Of a stretch of DNA of 51,597 bases, positions 34,088-42,291 are shown one piece after another (position 1 is the stretch's first letter; every line of letters starts with the position of its first letter). The translations under genes were made by a program, and so were the position numbers. The notes beneath the pieces were generated by a model, which saw only the letters and a list, made by a program, of their open reading frames with translations, was not told the origin of the DNA and did no database searches. Source of the DNA: Intestinimonas massiliensis (ex Afouda et al. 2020) (GTDB taxonomy: Bacteria > Bacillota > Clostridia > Oscillospirales > Oscillospiraceae); assembly GCF_900626285.1 (NCBI RefSeq), contig NZ_LR131147.1:1972444-2024040 (forward strand), read 5' to 3'.

Positions 34088-35456
34088 AAATCCTCTGGGC
34101 TATGAAAAAATTTCAAAGCTGTTGAAAAATTTTGCTGTTCCCAGTATTGTGGCGTCTCTTGTCGGCTCAATCTACAATATTGTGGATCAGATTTTTATTG
34201 GTCAAGGGGTCGGTTATTTGGGAAATGCAGCAACCAATGTTGCCTACCCGTTTTCTACCATCTGCCTTGCCATTGCACTACTGGTCGGAATTGGCAGTGC
34301 TTCCCGTGTTTCCCTCTGTCTTGGACGCAAAGAGCCGAAAGCTGCCGCCAAAGCAGCGGGAAATGGTATTGTTCTGATGGGAATTTTCGGAATTATTTAT
34401 TTACTGGTTGGAGAAACTTTTCTGTCTTTGCTCCTAAAGGCATTTGGGGCAACGACAGATGTATTTCCATATGCAAAGCAGTATGCCCGCATAACATTGA
34501 TTGGAATGCCGTTTCTCATTGTAACGAATGGTATGAGCAATTTGATTCGAGCAGATGGAAAACCAAAGTATTCAATGGTCTGCATGGTTGTGGGAGCTAT
34601 TATCAATACCATTCTTGACCCCATTTTTATTTTTGTTTGCGATTGGGGAATTGCCGGCGGAGCTTGGGCAACGGTTATTGGGCAAATTTTTTCTTTCATA
34701 CTCGCACTCCGTTATCTATGGCGTTTCCAAACAATCCATTTTGAAAAAGAGTCGTTTTTATTGGACATTAAAGAAAGCCTGAAAATTTGCAACATGGGGA
34801 TAAGCAGCAGCTCAAACCAGATTGCAGTTACCGTGATTCAAATCATTCAGTACAATTCGTTGACTTATTACGGCGCATTAACAAAATATGGAACGGATAT
34901 TCCCTTGGCAGCTTGCGGAATTGTTATGAAAACAAATGCCATAATCCTTGCGATTGTTGTAGGAATCTCGCAAGGGACACAGCCGATTATCGGTTTCAAC
35001 TATGGAGCAAGGCAATATCATCGGGTACGGGAGGCTTACATGCTTGCAATAAAGTGGAATCTTGTTGTTTCCACTATTGCTTTTATCGCATTTCAATTTT
35101 TCCCGCAATCTATCATTTCACTATTCGGAGACGGGGACGAGCTGTATTTTGAATTTGCTGTTTTGTTCATGCGTACCTATCTTTTCATGGTGTTGGTAAA
35201 TGGTGTGCAGTTGCTTTCTTCCAGTTTTTTTACCGCAATAGGAAAATCGTTAAGAGGTGCTCTGTTGGCATTAACAAGGCAGACCTTTTTCTTGATTCCG
35301 CTTACCCTGCTGCTCCCGCTTCGTTTCGGAATTATGGGAGTATTGCTAGCGGGGCCTGTTGCTGATTTTTCAGCGTTTGTGCTATCTGTTGTACTGGTGG
35401 GTATAGAATTAAAAAAGCAAAAAAAACTCGCTTATAATTTAAGCCATAGCATATAG
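34080..35456 (+). CDS. MATE-family multidrug efflux transporter
   Basis: A 458-residue membrane protein with about twelve hydrophobic segments in two halves, the MATE pattern. IVASLVGSIYNIVDQIFIGQ in the first helix and GIGSASRVSLCLGRKEPKAA are characteristic, and a second repeat begins near IAVTVIQIIQYNSLTY. It would export cationic drugs or dyes using a Na+ or H+ gradient. It is co-transcribed with the upstream MarR gene. The C-terminus (ELKKQKKLAYNLSHSI) is cytoplasmic. Confidence 0.9.
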   Translation: MTENPLGYEKISKLLKNFAVPSIVASLVGSIYNIVDQIFIGQGVGYLGNAATNVAYPFSTICLAIALLVGIGSASRVSLCLGRKEPKAAAKAAGNGIVLMGIFGIIYLLVGETFLSLLLKAFGATTDVFPYAKQYARITLIGMPFLIVTNGMSNLIRADGKPKYSMVCMVVGAIINTILDPIFIFVCDWGIAGGAWATVIGQIFSFILALRYLWRFQTIHFEKESFLLDIKESLKICNMGISSSSNQIAVTVIQIIQYNSLTYYGALTKYGTDIPLAACGIVMKTNAIILAIVVGISQGTQPIIGFNYGARQYHRVREAYMLAIKWNLVVSTIAFIAFQFFPQSIISLFGDGDELYFEFAVLFMRTYLFMVLVNGVQLLSSSFFTAIGKSLRGALLALTRQTFFLIPLTLLLPLRFGIMGVLLAGPVADFSAFVLSVVLVGIELKKQKKLAYNLSHSI

Positions 35457-35481
35457 CTATTATCCACAGCTACTGAGCAAG

Positions 35482-35501
35482 TGTTATCAATACCGATAAC
35501 A
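35482..35501. repeat. TGTTATC/GATAACA inverted repeat in the intergenic region
   Basis: TGTTATC at 35482-35488 and GATAACA at 35495-35501 form a seven-base inverted repeat, followed by one more TGATAAC. It lies between the convergent MATE and SLOG genes. It could be a protein-binding site. The 235-bp gap holds nothing else I can name. Confidence 0.35.
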
Positions 35502-35691
35502 AAATGATAACATTAGCTTATATAGGCAGGATAATATGGATATATCAAATAATCAAAGGATTTACATACTCGGCAGGGAATAATTTCTAAACAAAATTAG
35601 TTAGGAAAAGTTGAGTAGTGCAATGTGTATTCGTTATCGGGAAATACTTTACGGTTTTCACAATGCTTGATTCAAAAGGGATTTTTTTGCC

Positions 35692-36207
35692 TTATTCCCG
35701 CGTGACATCAAGGGAATCCGGATTGATGACGATGATGGACTTGCCCTTTTTGTGAGCATATCTCACGGTGTTCCCGGTACCGCTGGGGCATCCATTCCAT
35801 ACTGCGAGAATATAATCGGCGTGATCTACCATATACCGATTTCTCTTGTCCATGCAATCAGGCGAATAGTGGCATTGGAGCATGGTTTCCTTATCGCACT
35901 GCGCAGCAATGTCATAATAGCGTTCTCGCTGTGCCATCGACCACTTAACCGCCTGAGTTTCGCAGGGAATAGCACTCTCAAGTGTAATGCTGGGATAACG
36001 AGCCTTCAAATCAAGCACGATCTCAGCCGCGTAAAGATCAACACCGAGAGCCATGCCGGTTATAAAGTGCGTGACATTTTCTGCCTCGATAAGATTGATA
36101 ATTTGTTCTTTCAGTTCCTCCTTGAGCTTGACACAGCGTTCGTCATTCTCGTTCATTCCGAACGGGAGGTGCTGCGGGCGATGTCCGGTAAAGGCGCAAG
36201 TTTTCAT
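35692..36207 (-). CDS. SLOG-domain (DUF1273/YpsA-like) protein
   Basis: A 171-residue protein of the DUF1273/SLOG superfamily. It begins CAFTGHRPQHLPFG, continues with FITGMALGVDLYAAEIVL (the nucleotide-binding Gly motif) and contains DYILAVWNGCPSGTGNTVRY, which is the conserved ligand pocket. SLOG proteins bind nucleotides or nucleotide-derived ligands and often occur in stress or defence contexts. ATG 36207 follows AAGGAGATGGAG. A 13-bp inverted repeat lies immediately upstream of that site, suggesting tight transcriptional control. Confidence 0.85.
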   Translation of the reverse strand: MKTCAFTGHRPQHLPFGMNENDERCVKLKEELKEQIINLIEAENVTHFITGMALGVDLYAAEIVLDLKARYPSITLESAIPCETQAVKWSMAQRERYYDIAAQCDKETMLQCHYSPDCMDKRNRYMVDHADYILAVWNGCPSGTGNTVRYAHKKGKSIIVINPDSLDVTRE

Positions 36208-36226
36208 GGTTGTTCTCCATCTCCTT

Positions 36227-36265
36227 CTATGTATTAAAGGTTGTCTCTATGTCTTTAATACATAG
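36227..36265 (-). promoter_or_regulatory. 13-bp perfect inverted repeat upstream of the SLOG gene
   Basis: CTATGTATTAAAG (36227-36239) is the exact reverse complement of CTTTAATACATAG (36253-36265), with 13 bases between. A TATACT -10-like box, read on the minus strand, overlaps its outer edge at 36264-36269. This makes it a good operator candidate. The XRE regulator at 36349 is the nearest possible binder. Alternatively the leader RNA folds into a hairpin just before the ribosome-binding site. Confidence 0.6.
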
Positions 36266-36314
36266 TATAGCATGGAGATATGCAGAAATCGGTCGAAAAA
36301 TGGCAAAAAAATAA

Positions 36315-36338
36315 GACTGCGTGAAAAAACACGCAGTC
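36315..36338 (-). terminator. Terminator of the XRE gene
   Basis: GACTGCGTG (36315-36323) pairs with CACGCAGTC (36330-36338) around a six-base loop. On the minus strand it is followed by a long T-run (from 36304-36311). It lies 11 bases after the XRE stop codon. Confidence 0.85.
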
Positions 36339-36348
36339 CTTGACGAAC

Positions 36349-36684
36349 TTAGCCATTACCCGAGGTCTCCTGCTGAATCATCAGCTCAACCATCTGCAAG
36401 ATACGTTTCTGTGCTTGTGGAGGCAACGAGTCAAGTTTCTCGGAAAGTTCAGACGCCTTGTAGCTCGTCGAGTGATCCAGAACGTCACAAAAGATCGCGT
36501 CAGCCGAAACCTCAAGTCCGTTGAGAAGGATAATCAACTTCTCGCAGCGAGGGAATGACATACCGCGTTCAACCGTGGAAATATAATTTGCTGTCAGCCC
36601 TGTCTTTTCCGCAAACTCTTCCTGCGAAAGACCGAGCCGTTCTCTGCATTGCTTTACTCTTTTTCCTATTCGCTTGTCAATCAT
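36349..36684 (-). CDS. XRE-family transcriptional regulator
   Basis: A 111-residue protein with an N-terminal Cro/CI HTH (RVKQCRERLGLSQEEFAEKT, then GLTANYISTVERG) and a C-terminal helical part (LDSLPPQAQKRILQMVELMI). ATG 36684. The upstream ribosome-binding site is weak (AAGGTG). It is flanked by its own terminator and by the terminator of the ICE operon, so it is transcribed alone. It may control the SLOG gene or the ICE. Confidence 0.85.
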   Translation of the reverse strand: MIDKRIGKRVKQCRERLGLSQEEFAEKTGLTANYISTVERGMSFPRCEKLIILLNGLEVSADAIFCDVLDHSTSYKASELSEKLDSLPPQAQKRILQMVELMIQQETSGNG

Positions 36685-36819
36685 AGCGCGTACCTACACC
36701 TTTTCTATAACGCTTATAATAATTATATGGGTTAGAGGCATAGTTATACAGAAACGCTAATAGCGGCACTATGGATTAACGTGTGATTTTCGACGATATT
36801 TACAGAAAAGATACAAAAA

Positions 36820-36864
36820 AGAGCCTCTGCCGATACCCAAAACGGGCATCGACAGAGGCTCTTC
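36820..36864 (-). terminator. Terminator of the minus-strand ICE operon
   Basis: AAGAGCCTCTG-C-CGAT-A-CCC (36820-36839) pairs with GGG-C-ATCG-A-CAGAGGCTCTT (36845-36864), with small internal mismatches. A T-run follows on the minus strand (from the A-run at 36816-36820). It lies about 95 bases after the last gene of the operon. Confidence 0.85.
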
Positions 36865-36958
36865 GTTCGTTTTATGGGAATTAGAATAAGTGCCAGAATC
36901 GACACTTATTCTTGCTCTATTGATGGAACTGCGCAGGGAATACAATCACTTAAGCTGG

Positions 36959-37180
36959 TCAATTTGCGCCGCTCTGAGGCTTGCAATCACAGGCTTTTTC
37001 GACCCCTAACTGTCTACACCTCGATGCCTTGCGGGAGAAGTGCGGACAGGCAATGAGATCCGCACGGAAGCTCTGCTTGCAGCTATGGACGCAGCGGACG
37101 CAGAAGCGGTTATACTTCCGGCGACCGCTGTCCCCGATGAAGAACGACCACTCCTGCCGCCATTTCTGACTTCTGCTCAC
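36959..37180 (-). CDS. Small cysteine-rich protein, GTGA-coupled to the ArdA fusion gene
   Basis: A 73-residue basic protein with eight cysteines. The core RFCVRCVHSCKQSFRADLIA followed by CPHF suggests a small zinc-binding fold. The GTG start at 37180 overlaps the preceding stop codon (GTGA), and AGGAG lies about 9 bases upstream inside that gene. Both are strong signs of real, coupled translation. Small Cys-rich proteins of this kind occur at the end of ICE operons, but I know of no assigned function. Confidence 0.65.
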   Translation of the reverse strand: MSRSQKWRQEWSFFIGDSGRRKYNRFCVRCVHSCKQSFRADLIACPHFSRKASRCRQLGVEKACDCKPQSGAN

Positions 37181-38949
37181 AGCTCAATCTCTCCTTTGTG
37201 CTTTTTGGGAGGGCAGCATTCCTTCTGCTTTTCAGCCTTTGCAGACTTGAGCCTGTCCATGATGGAGGACTTCTCGCCCCTTTCGGGGGCTTTGACCTCT
37301 GCGGTCTTGTCTTCCTTCGGACCGTTGTTGATGATCCCGTCAATCATGCCGTAGTCATCCTCCATCGACATCTCCGCTGCCTTGAGGTAGTTTTCCTTCT
37401 CAAGTGCCGCCATCCAGCTTTCCTTGCTGATACCGAGCATTCCGCCCTTTGCCGCATGATCGGCAATCTCCTTGGCATCTACGCACAAGCCCTCGGTGTT
37501 ATCGGAATAGAGACGGTAAACCTCGCAGCCCTTCTCCAAAGCCTTCTCAGCCGCCTCCTGACCGGCGGGAAGAACGCCAGCCCATGCGTAGCCGTAGTCC
37601 TTCATATCCTGAACGGAGAGCGCGGGATCGGGCATTTCCGGCACTTCCTTGACTTCAAGGTCAAGAAGGCGGAGTGTGTCATCGTCAAAGCCGTTGTAGA
37701 CATCATCAAGGACGAGTTTGCCGCGCTCATCGACAATGACACAGGCAGCTTCATCGCCGTAGGTGTCATGCTCCATCAGATAAAAGCTGTGACCGCCGAC
37801 TTCGTGCTGGTCAATGGTGTGCCACGTCCCGATGTGTCCGGCAACCGTCAGACCGGAGGTGTCGGCATTCATCTCAAAGTCCTTCTGCTCGGTAGCTTCC
37901 TGCTTCTGCTGCTCCTTCGAGATCATGGGGATCGCAACAATCTTATCGCCCAGCTTTACAAACTGCTCCGGCACTTTGAAGTGGTCAGAGAACTTCTGCA
38001 TCTGCTCTACGGTCAGAGAACCGAAGCTGTCATCCGTCAAGCCGACTACCATGAATGTTCCGGCAACAACGTCGTAGATGTCACCTTCCTCATCACGCAG
38101 AGCGCGGTTCAGGGGCAGACCTTCCAGCTTGCCTTCCTCGTTGCAGACTAAGGCAATCGGGTCTTCGTAGGGATAAATCGCCTCGATGTAGCCGCCGACC
38201 TCATGCTGCAAGGACTCCAGACCGGAGTCAATCTCCTTCACATAAGGCTCCTTTCCCGGCTCGACGATGAGAACTGCGATAGTGCTGTCACGCTCGGCGG
38301 TTTCCCCTGAGCCGGTGATCCGGTATTCGTCGGGAATATCATCAAGCTCACCGTCAAACTGCCTGTCCCACCTCTCGCTTGCGACACGGACATATCCCTC
38401 ATCGGTGAAGCGTCCCTGCTCATCCATCGCAATGTCACGCCCATAGCGCTCATAGTCGATGTAGTTTGCCAGAGGACCGAGATCCTTTTCGGAGTAGATA
38501 CCGGCTTCGTGGGCGTAATAATAGCCAAGGTCGGATTCGTCGTTGATACCGGGCATGATGTCGTAGCAGTCCAGATTGAACGTCAGGTTGATGAGATCGT
38601 CGATGTCGCTGACCTCATCGCACCCGGCTTCCATAATGGCAACGAGCTTTTCCTGATCGCTCAGGGAAAGCTCGTCAATCAAAGCGGCAAGGTAGTTGAG
38701 CTTATCAAGGCTCTCGTACTCGCCAAGCATCTTCTGAACGCCATAGATCGGGCATTCGTAGTCGGTGATAAACCACTCTTCGTAGGGCTGACCGAACTCA
38801 TCCTGCTTGCCGATCCCGATGCGCTCAAAGACCTTCTGCATCTCCTCTTCGGTGGTGGGCAGCTTCACCCACTCACCGACCAGCATACCCTCGTTGTACT
38901 TGCCAAGGTTCGTGACGAAGGCTTCAAAATCACCGTCTAATACGGGCAT
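37177..38949 (-). CDS. ArdA-DUF3846-YodL-DUF4316 multidomain anti-restriction protein
   Basis: A 590-residue fusion. Residues about 1-190 are an ArdA-type anti-restriction domain, an acidic DNA mimic (EWVKLPTTEEEMQKVFERIG, then DEFGQPYEEWFITDYECPI, with DYERYGRDIAM at the end). Next comes a DUF3846-like stretch (LPLNRALRDEEGDIYDVVAG), then a YodL-like one (GTWHTIDQHEVGGHSFYLME). The C-terminus has a DUF4316-like part (YGYAWAGVLPAGQEAAEKAL) and a basic RLKSAKAEKQKE tail. It should protect incoming ICE DNA from type I restriction. Start ATG 38949 is six bases after AAGGAGG. The longer frame to 39006 lacks such a site. Confidence 0.8.
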   Translation of the reverse strand: MPVLDGDFEAFVTNLGKYNEGMLVGEWVKLPTTEEEMQKVFERIGIGKQDEFGQPYEEWFITDYECPIYGVQKMLGEYESLDKLNYLAALIDELSLSDQEKLVAIMEAGCDEVSDIDDLINLTFNLDCYDIMPGINDESDLGYYYAHEAGIYSEKDLGPLANYIDYERYGRDIAMDEQGRFTDEGYVRVASERWDRQFDGELDDIPDEYRITGSGETAERDSTIAVLIVEPGKEPYVKEIDSGLESLQHEVGGYIEAIYPYEDPIALVCNEEGKLEGLPLNRALRDEEGDIYDVVAGTFMVVGLTDDSFGSLTVEQMQKFSDHFKVPEQFVKLGDKIVAIPMISKEQQKQEATEQKDFEMNADTSGLTVAGHIGTWHTIDQHEVGGHSFYLMEHDTYGDEAACVIVDERGKLVLDDVYNGFDDDTLRLLDLEVKEVPEMPDPALSVQDMKDYGYAWAGVLPAGQEAAEKALEKGCEVYRLYSDNTEGLCVDAKEIADHAAKGGMLGISKESWMAALEKENYLKAAEMSMEDDYGMIDGIINNGPKEDKTAEVKAPERGEKSSIMDRLKSAKAEKQKECCPPKKHKGEIEL

Positions 38950-38962
38950 AGGCATCCTCCTT

Positions 38963-39178
38963 TCAGTCATCCACCATGCCGTCCGGCATGATATACAGTT
39001 CCTCAAACTCCGCGTCGGTCATGGCGTCGAGCTTCCAGATGGTCTTATACATCAGCTCTGCGATCTCTCCGTCCATGTCGTTCAGGGTGACGCTCTTCAT
39101 ATCGTCGATCAGCCGCTTCCGGCTGGACGTATTGAAGCAGCACATGAGGTTGAGTTCTTCTACGGTAAAGTTTTTCAT
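38963..39178 (-). CDS. Transposon-transfer assisting protein (TTRAP family)
   Basis: A 71-residue protein beginning MKNFTVEELNLMCCFNTSSR and ending in LDAMTDAEFEELYIMPDGM, which is the pattern of the TTRAP family found in Tn916- and Tn1549-like elements. Its function in transfer is presumed from association. The start follows the previous stop by one base, with no strong ribosome-binding site, so it depends on coupled translation. Confidence 0.8.
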   Translation of the reverse strand: MKNFTVEELNLMCCFNTSSRKRLIDDMKSVTLNDMDGEIAELMYKTIWKLDAMTDAEFEELYIMPDGMVDD

Positions 39179-39179
39179 A

Positions 39180-40373
39180 TCAGAGTACCATATCCTTTCC
39201 TTTGTTTTTCTGCGGCTTCGGTGTGTGGGACGGCTGGGCTTTCTGCGCGGATTTCAGCTTGTCACGGATGGATTCACGGGCAGCGGGTTTCTTGGGGATG
39301 GTGTCGTAGATAGCAGTTCCGGCATCCTCCACATAGGAGCGGATATATTCGATGCTCTCAGAAAAGCGGATGGGGCGGTTTTTGTCCTCGATGTTGGTCA
39401 GTCGGACTTCATCGGCAGCAAAATCAACCGCGTCAATTCTGCACTTGATTCCGTCCACATTCAGCGTCGCGCCAACAGGAATGTAATCTGCGGCTTTGAG
39501 TTCCTTGAAGGTCTCGCCGTCCTTGCTGAGAAAGACATCTGCGCCGGACTTCCAGAGCTTATGAGAACCGGCTACCCATGCGGTTTCACGGAAGCCAGTA
39601 ACCGGCATGGAAGGCTTGCCGCGCACCTTCTTCTCAAGGAGTTTTGTTCCGAGAAGCGGCGCGGCTTTTTTTGCATCCTTGCCGTACAGCTCAAAATAGC
39701 CGTTCTGGGCAAAGCAGACCAGCGCGTCAGGGTGAGCCTTTTTGATTGCCTCATATTTGCGGAGTTCAGCAACGGGCAGAGGCGCAAGCGCCTCCGTTCT
39801 CTCTGCCTCCGGAAGTCTGTCACGGCGGCTTTTCTGCTTAGACAGCACTTCCACCAGAGCATCCGCGTCCTTCGGGAGCGTCTGGTGGGTCTTGACGCCG
39901 CCATGCTCACCGATCAGAGCCATTGCTGCATCGAAGCTGCTGCGGCAGGGGGCTTCCAGCACAAAGCCATCCGCAAAGGTCAGCCGGTCATGATCCGGCG
40001 CAACCGAGTTCTGCGCCACATTTGCCGCCTGTTCCCGGTAGTTGATCTCAAAGACATCCCCGAACACCTTGCCGCGCTTGACGGCTTTCGGGATGATGAC
40101 GCGGGCAATGCACTCGTCGTAGGTCTGTTCCGCATAGAAACGGAAGGTGTTGTGATCCCGCGTCCCTTGAATAAAGACCTGATTTTCATTGAGGCAGTGC
40201 GTTCCATGCGGACGGCAGAACCACATCAGCGGCTTGTCTTCGGGGTTCTGGCTTTCGGCAGCGCGGCGGATGATGCGCTTGTCGATGTCGAAGTCTTCCT
40301 TGTAGCTGTCTACATGACTGTCCACGAGCTTCTGAAGCTCCGCAACGATGTCAACGTCTGTGTATTTCTTCAT
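39180..40373 (-). CDS. ICE protein with a MutS domain I-like segment
   Basis: A 397-residue protein common in conjugative elements of Clostridia. The N-terminal part (residues 1 to about 200) is unrecognised. The centre, YEAIKKAHPDALVCFAQNGY, then FELYGKDAKKAAPLLGTKLL and KPSMPVTGF, resembles the N-terminal mismatch-recognition domain of MutS. The rest of MutS, including the ATPase, is absent. The C-terminus is a basic KSAQKAQPSHTPKPQKNKGK tail, like those on neighbouring ICE proteins. ATG 40373 follows AAAGGAG. A DNA-binding role is likely, but not mismatch repair. Confidence 0.65.
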   Translation of the reverse strand: MKKYTDVDIVAELQKLVDSHVDSYKEDFDIDKRIIRRAAESQNPEDKPLMWFCRPHGTHCLNENQVFIQGTRDHNTFRFYAEQTYDECIARVIIPKAVKRGKVFGDVFEINYREQAANVAQNSVAPDHDRLTFADGFVLEAPCRSSFDAAMALIGEHGGVKTHQTLPKDADALVEVLSKQKSRRDRLPEAERTEALAPLPVAELRKYEAIKKAHPDALVCFAQNGYFELYGKDAKKAAPLLGTKLLEKKVRGKPSMPVTGFRETAWVAGSHKLWKSGADVFLSKDGETFKELKAADYIPVGATLNVDGIKCRIDAVDFAADEVRLTNIEDKNRPIRFSESIEYIRSYVEDAGTAIYDTIPKKPAARESIRDKLKSAQKAQPSHTPKPQKNKGKDMVL

Positions 40374-40385
40374 ACGTCTCCTTTC

Positions 40386-42275
40386 TCACAACTCCATGTC
40401 GTGTGTTTTGGATTTGACTGGGGATTTCTTCTCCGGCTGTGTTTTTGCGGCAGCTTTGAGCTGATCACGGATGGAGGGCTTTTCCTGCTTCTGCTCCTGC
40501 TTGACGTATTCCAGCGTCGGCATCAGCTCACGATAGCAGCCCTGCGTTTTCCGCGTCGCATGACGGCGATGGATTTTGAACAGCGGCTCACCGTTCTGCG
40601 TGACCGTGTTGCCCTCAATTTTGACGCCGCTTCGTGCCAGCAGATTGAAGGAGTGGTTAGAGGCGCGATAGGACGCCCGCATACCGTCGTTGTTATAGGC
40701 GATCTGTCCCTTGAGCGTGTCCATGATGGCGGCTTTGATCTCCTTCTCTTCGGCAGTCAGGCGGTGTGCCTTGGGCGCTTTCTCTGCTTCCTCCGGCAAG
40801 GGCGCAAAGGGAGACTTGACCTCCACGGTTTTTACCTCAATAGAGGTAATCTCATCATTCTCCCATGCAACGACCTCCGGGTCTCTTTCCTCTGTTTTCT
40901 CAGAAGTGACTTCCTTCTTAGGTTCAGTCTGCTGACGGAACGCATCGACGAAAAGGGCGGTCAGTCCGGGATTGGGTTTATCCACAAGGAAGCGAGAGGC
41001 ATCCTCAGGGCAGACTTCAACGCTCTTTGCCCACTCCTTGAGAGACTGCGGAATGCGCCCGTCGAAGTCTTTCTGCTGAATGGTGTTTGCGAGGACGTAC
41101 CGGACGCGCTCCGGAGAGAACTGCTCAAGGACGCTCTTCACGGCAGCATCCGCATCCAGCCGGTTATCTCCGTAGTTGGAGATGATCGCCGCTTCAATCG
41201 CTTTGCGGCATTCCACGTTTGCGGCGAGAGAAGCACGATATGACTCCAGCTCATCGGCTTCATAGGCGTAATTCGCCGTCTCGCGGTAAATGGGGACTTC
41301 CGGCTTTTCCTCCGGAACAGCTTCCTTTACGGGAGCTTCGACTTCCATCTCTGCGGACTGTGCTTTCTCTGCCAGCAGCACCTTGAGCTTGGCGTCAATG
41401 CCCTCGATCATCTCAGCCGCCGTCTTGCGGATGGTGTCCAGAGAGCTTTTCAGTTCCTTGGTTTCCTTGCCGGATGACCAACCGGCGATGTAACCGAAGG
41501 AGTAGTCCGAGGTTTCAATGCCGTACCGTTGGCAGACGGTGTAGGCAACGCTTTCCGCTTCAACCTCCTTGGTGTGCCGATCCTTCTTATCTTCTGGCGC
41601 GGCTTTCTCATCCGGCTTGACGGCGTGGAGCTTTGCGTGGGCGATCTCGTGAATGGCGGTCTTGACCGTCTGAATTTCACTCATGCCCTCCTGAATGGCG
41701 ATGCGGCTTTCAACCGGAGAGAAGAATCCCTTTGCGCCGCCCGGAATGTCCTCGAAGGAAATAGGGACGGGAGATTCCTGCTTGAGCGCATCGAAGAACG
41801 CCTCGTAGTTTTCGACGGTGCCTTTCAGCTCATCGACGATAATGTCCGGAAGCTCCTTGCCGTCCGTCTGGGAAACATCAAAGACACTTACCACCTTGAA
41901 GGCAGGACGCAGGACCTCAACCGTTTCCGTGACAGCCTTCCCATCTGCGCCGATCACCGGCTTCTGCGTCAAAGGATCAATCTTCTCACGCTCTTCCTGC
42001 GCCTTGTACGGCGCGGGTGCGAGAATCTTGATGCCCTTTTCGCCCTTCATGACCTGACGGTCAAAGTTGCGCTGCCACGAGGTATAACCGGCAACATAGG
42101 TTGCCTCCGGCTTCTGCATCGCAATGAGCAGCGTGTTGTTGAAGGAATAGTTGTAGAACTTGGACATCGTGCGGAGATATTCTTTGAACCGCTCGGATTC
42201 AAAAAGCTCCTTGATGCCCTGTTCCAGCTTGTCCGTGATTTCGCGGACTTGCTGTGCATTTTTGTTTTCAGCCAT
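40386..42275 (-). CDS. LtrC/ArdC-like protein with metallopeptidase domain
   Basis: A 629-residue protein. The N-terminal ArdC-type single-strand DNA-binding domain is clear: FKEYLRTMSKFYNYSFNNTL, then YTSWQRNFDRQVMKGEKGI. A zincin-like domain follows, with TAIHEIAHAKLH (His-Glu-x-x-His) and EVEAESVAYTV as the third ligand. The C-terminal half is a linker and an ICE-specific region ending in a basic tail (RDQLKAAAKTQPEKKSPVK). Such proteins are thought to coat or protect the incoming single-stranded DNA. ATG 42275 follows GGAGG. Confidence 0.85.
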   Translation of the reverse strand: MAENKNAQQVREITDKLEQGIKELFESERFKEYLRTMSKFYNYSFNNTLLIAMQKPEATYVAGYTSWQRNFDRQVMKGEKGIKILAPAPYKAQEEREKIDPLTQKPVIGADGKAVTETVEVLRPAFKVVSVFDVSQTDGKELPDIIVDELKGTVENYEAFFDALKQESPVPISFEDIPGGAKGFFSPVESRIAIQEGMSEIQTVKTAIHEIAHAKLHAVKPDEKAAPEDKKDRHTKEVEAESVAYTVCQRYGIETSDYSFGYIAGWSSGKETKELKSSLDTIRKTAAEMIEGIDAKLKVLLAEKAQSAEMEVEAPVKEAVPEEKPEVPIYRETANYAYEADELESYRASLAANVECRKAIEAAIISNYGDNRLDADAAVKSVLEQFSPERVRYVLANTIQQKDFDGRIPQSLKEWAKSVEVCPEDASRFLVDKPNPGLTALFVDAFRQQTEPKKEVTSEKTEERDPEVVAWENDEITSIEVKTVEVKSPFAPLPEEAEKAPKAHRLTAEEKEIKAAIMDTLKGQIAYNNDGMRASYRASNHSFNLLARSGVKIEGNTVTQNGEPLFKIHRRHATRKTQGCYRELMPTLEYVKQEQKQEKPSIRDQLKAAAKTQPEKKSPVKSKTHDMEL

Positions 42276-42291
42276 CTCAAACCTCCATTTC

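Noticed and set aside
35460..35468. TTATCCACA, a perfect DnaA-box consensus after the MATE gene
   Set aside because: Only one box, with no AT-rich unwinding element or replication initiator gene nearby; probably chance.
39180..40373. Annotation as MutS mismatch-repair protein
   Set aside because: Only a segment resembling MutS domain I is present; the core and ATPase domains are missing.
38976..41243. Long plus-strand open frame (755 codons) opposite the ICE operon
   Set aside because: It crosses three clear minus-strand genes and has no recognisable domain.
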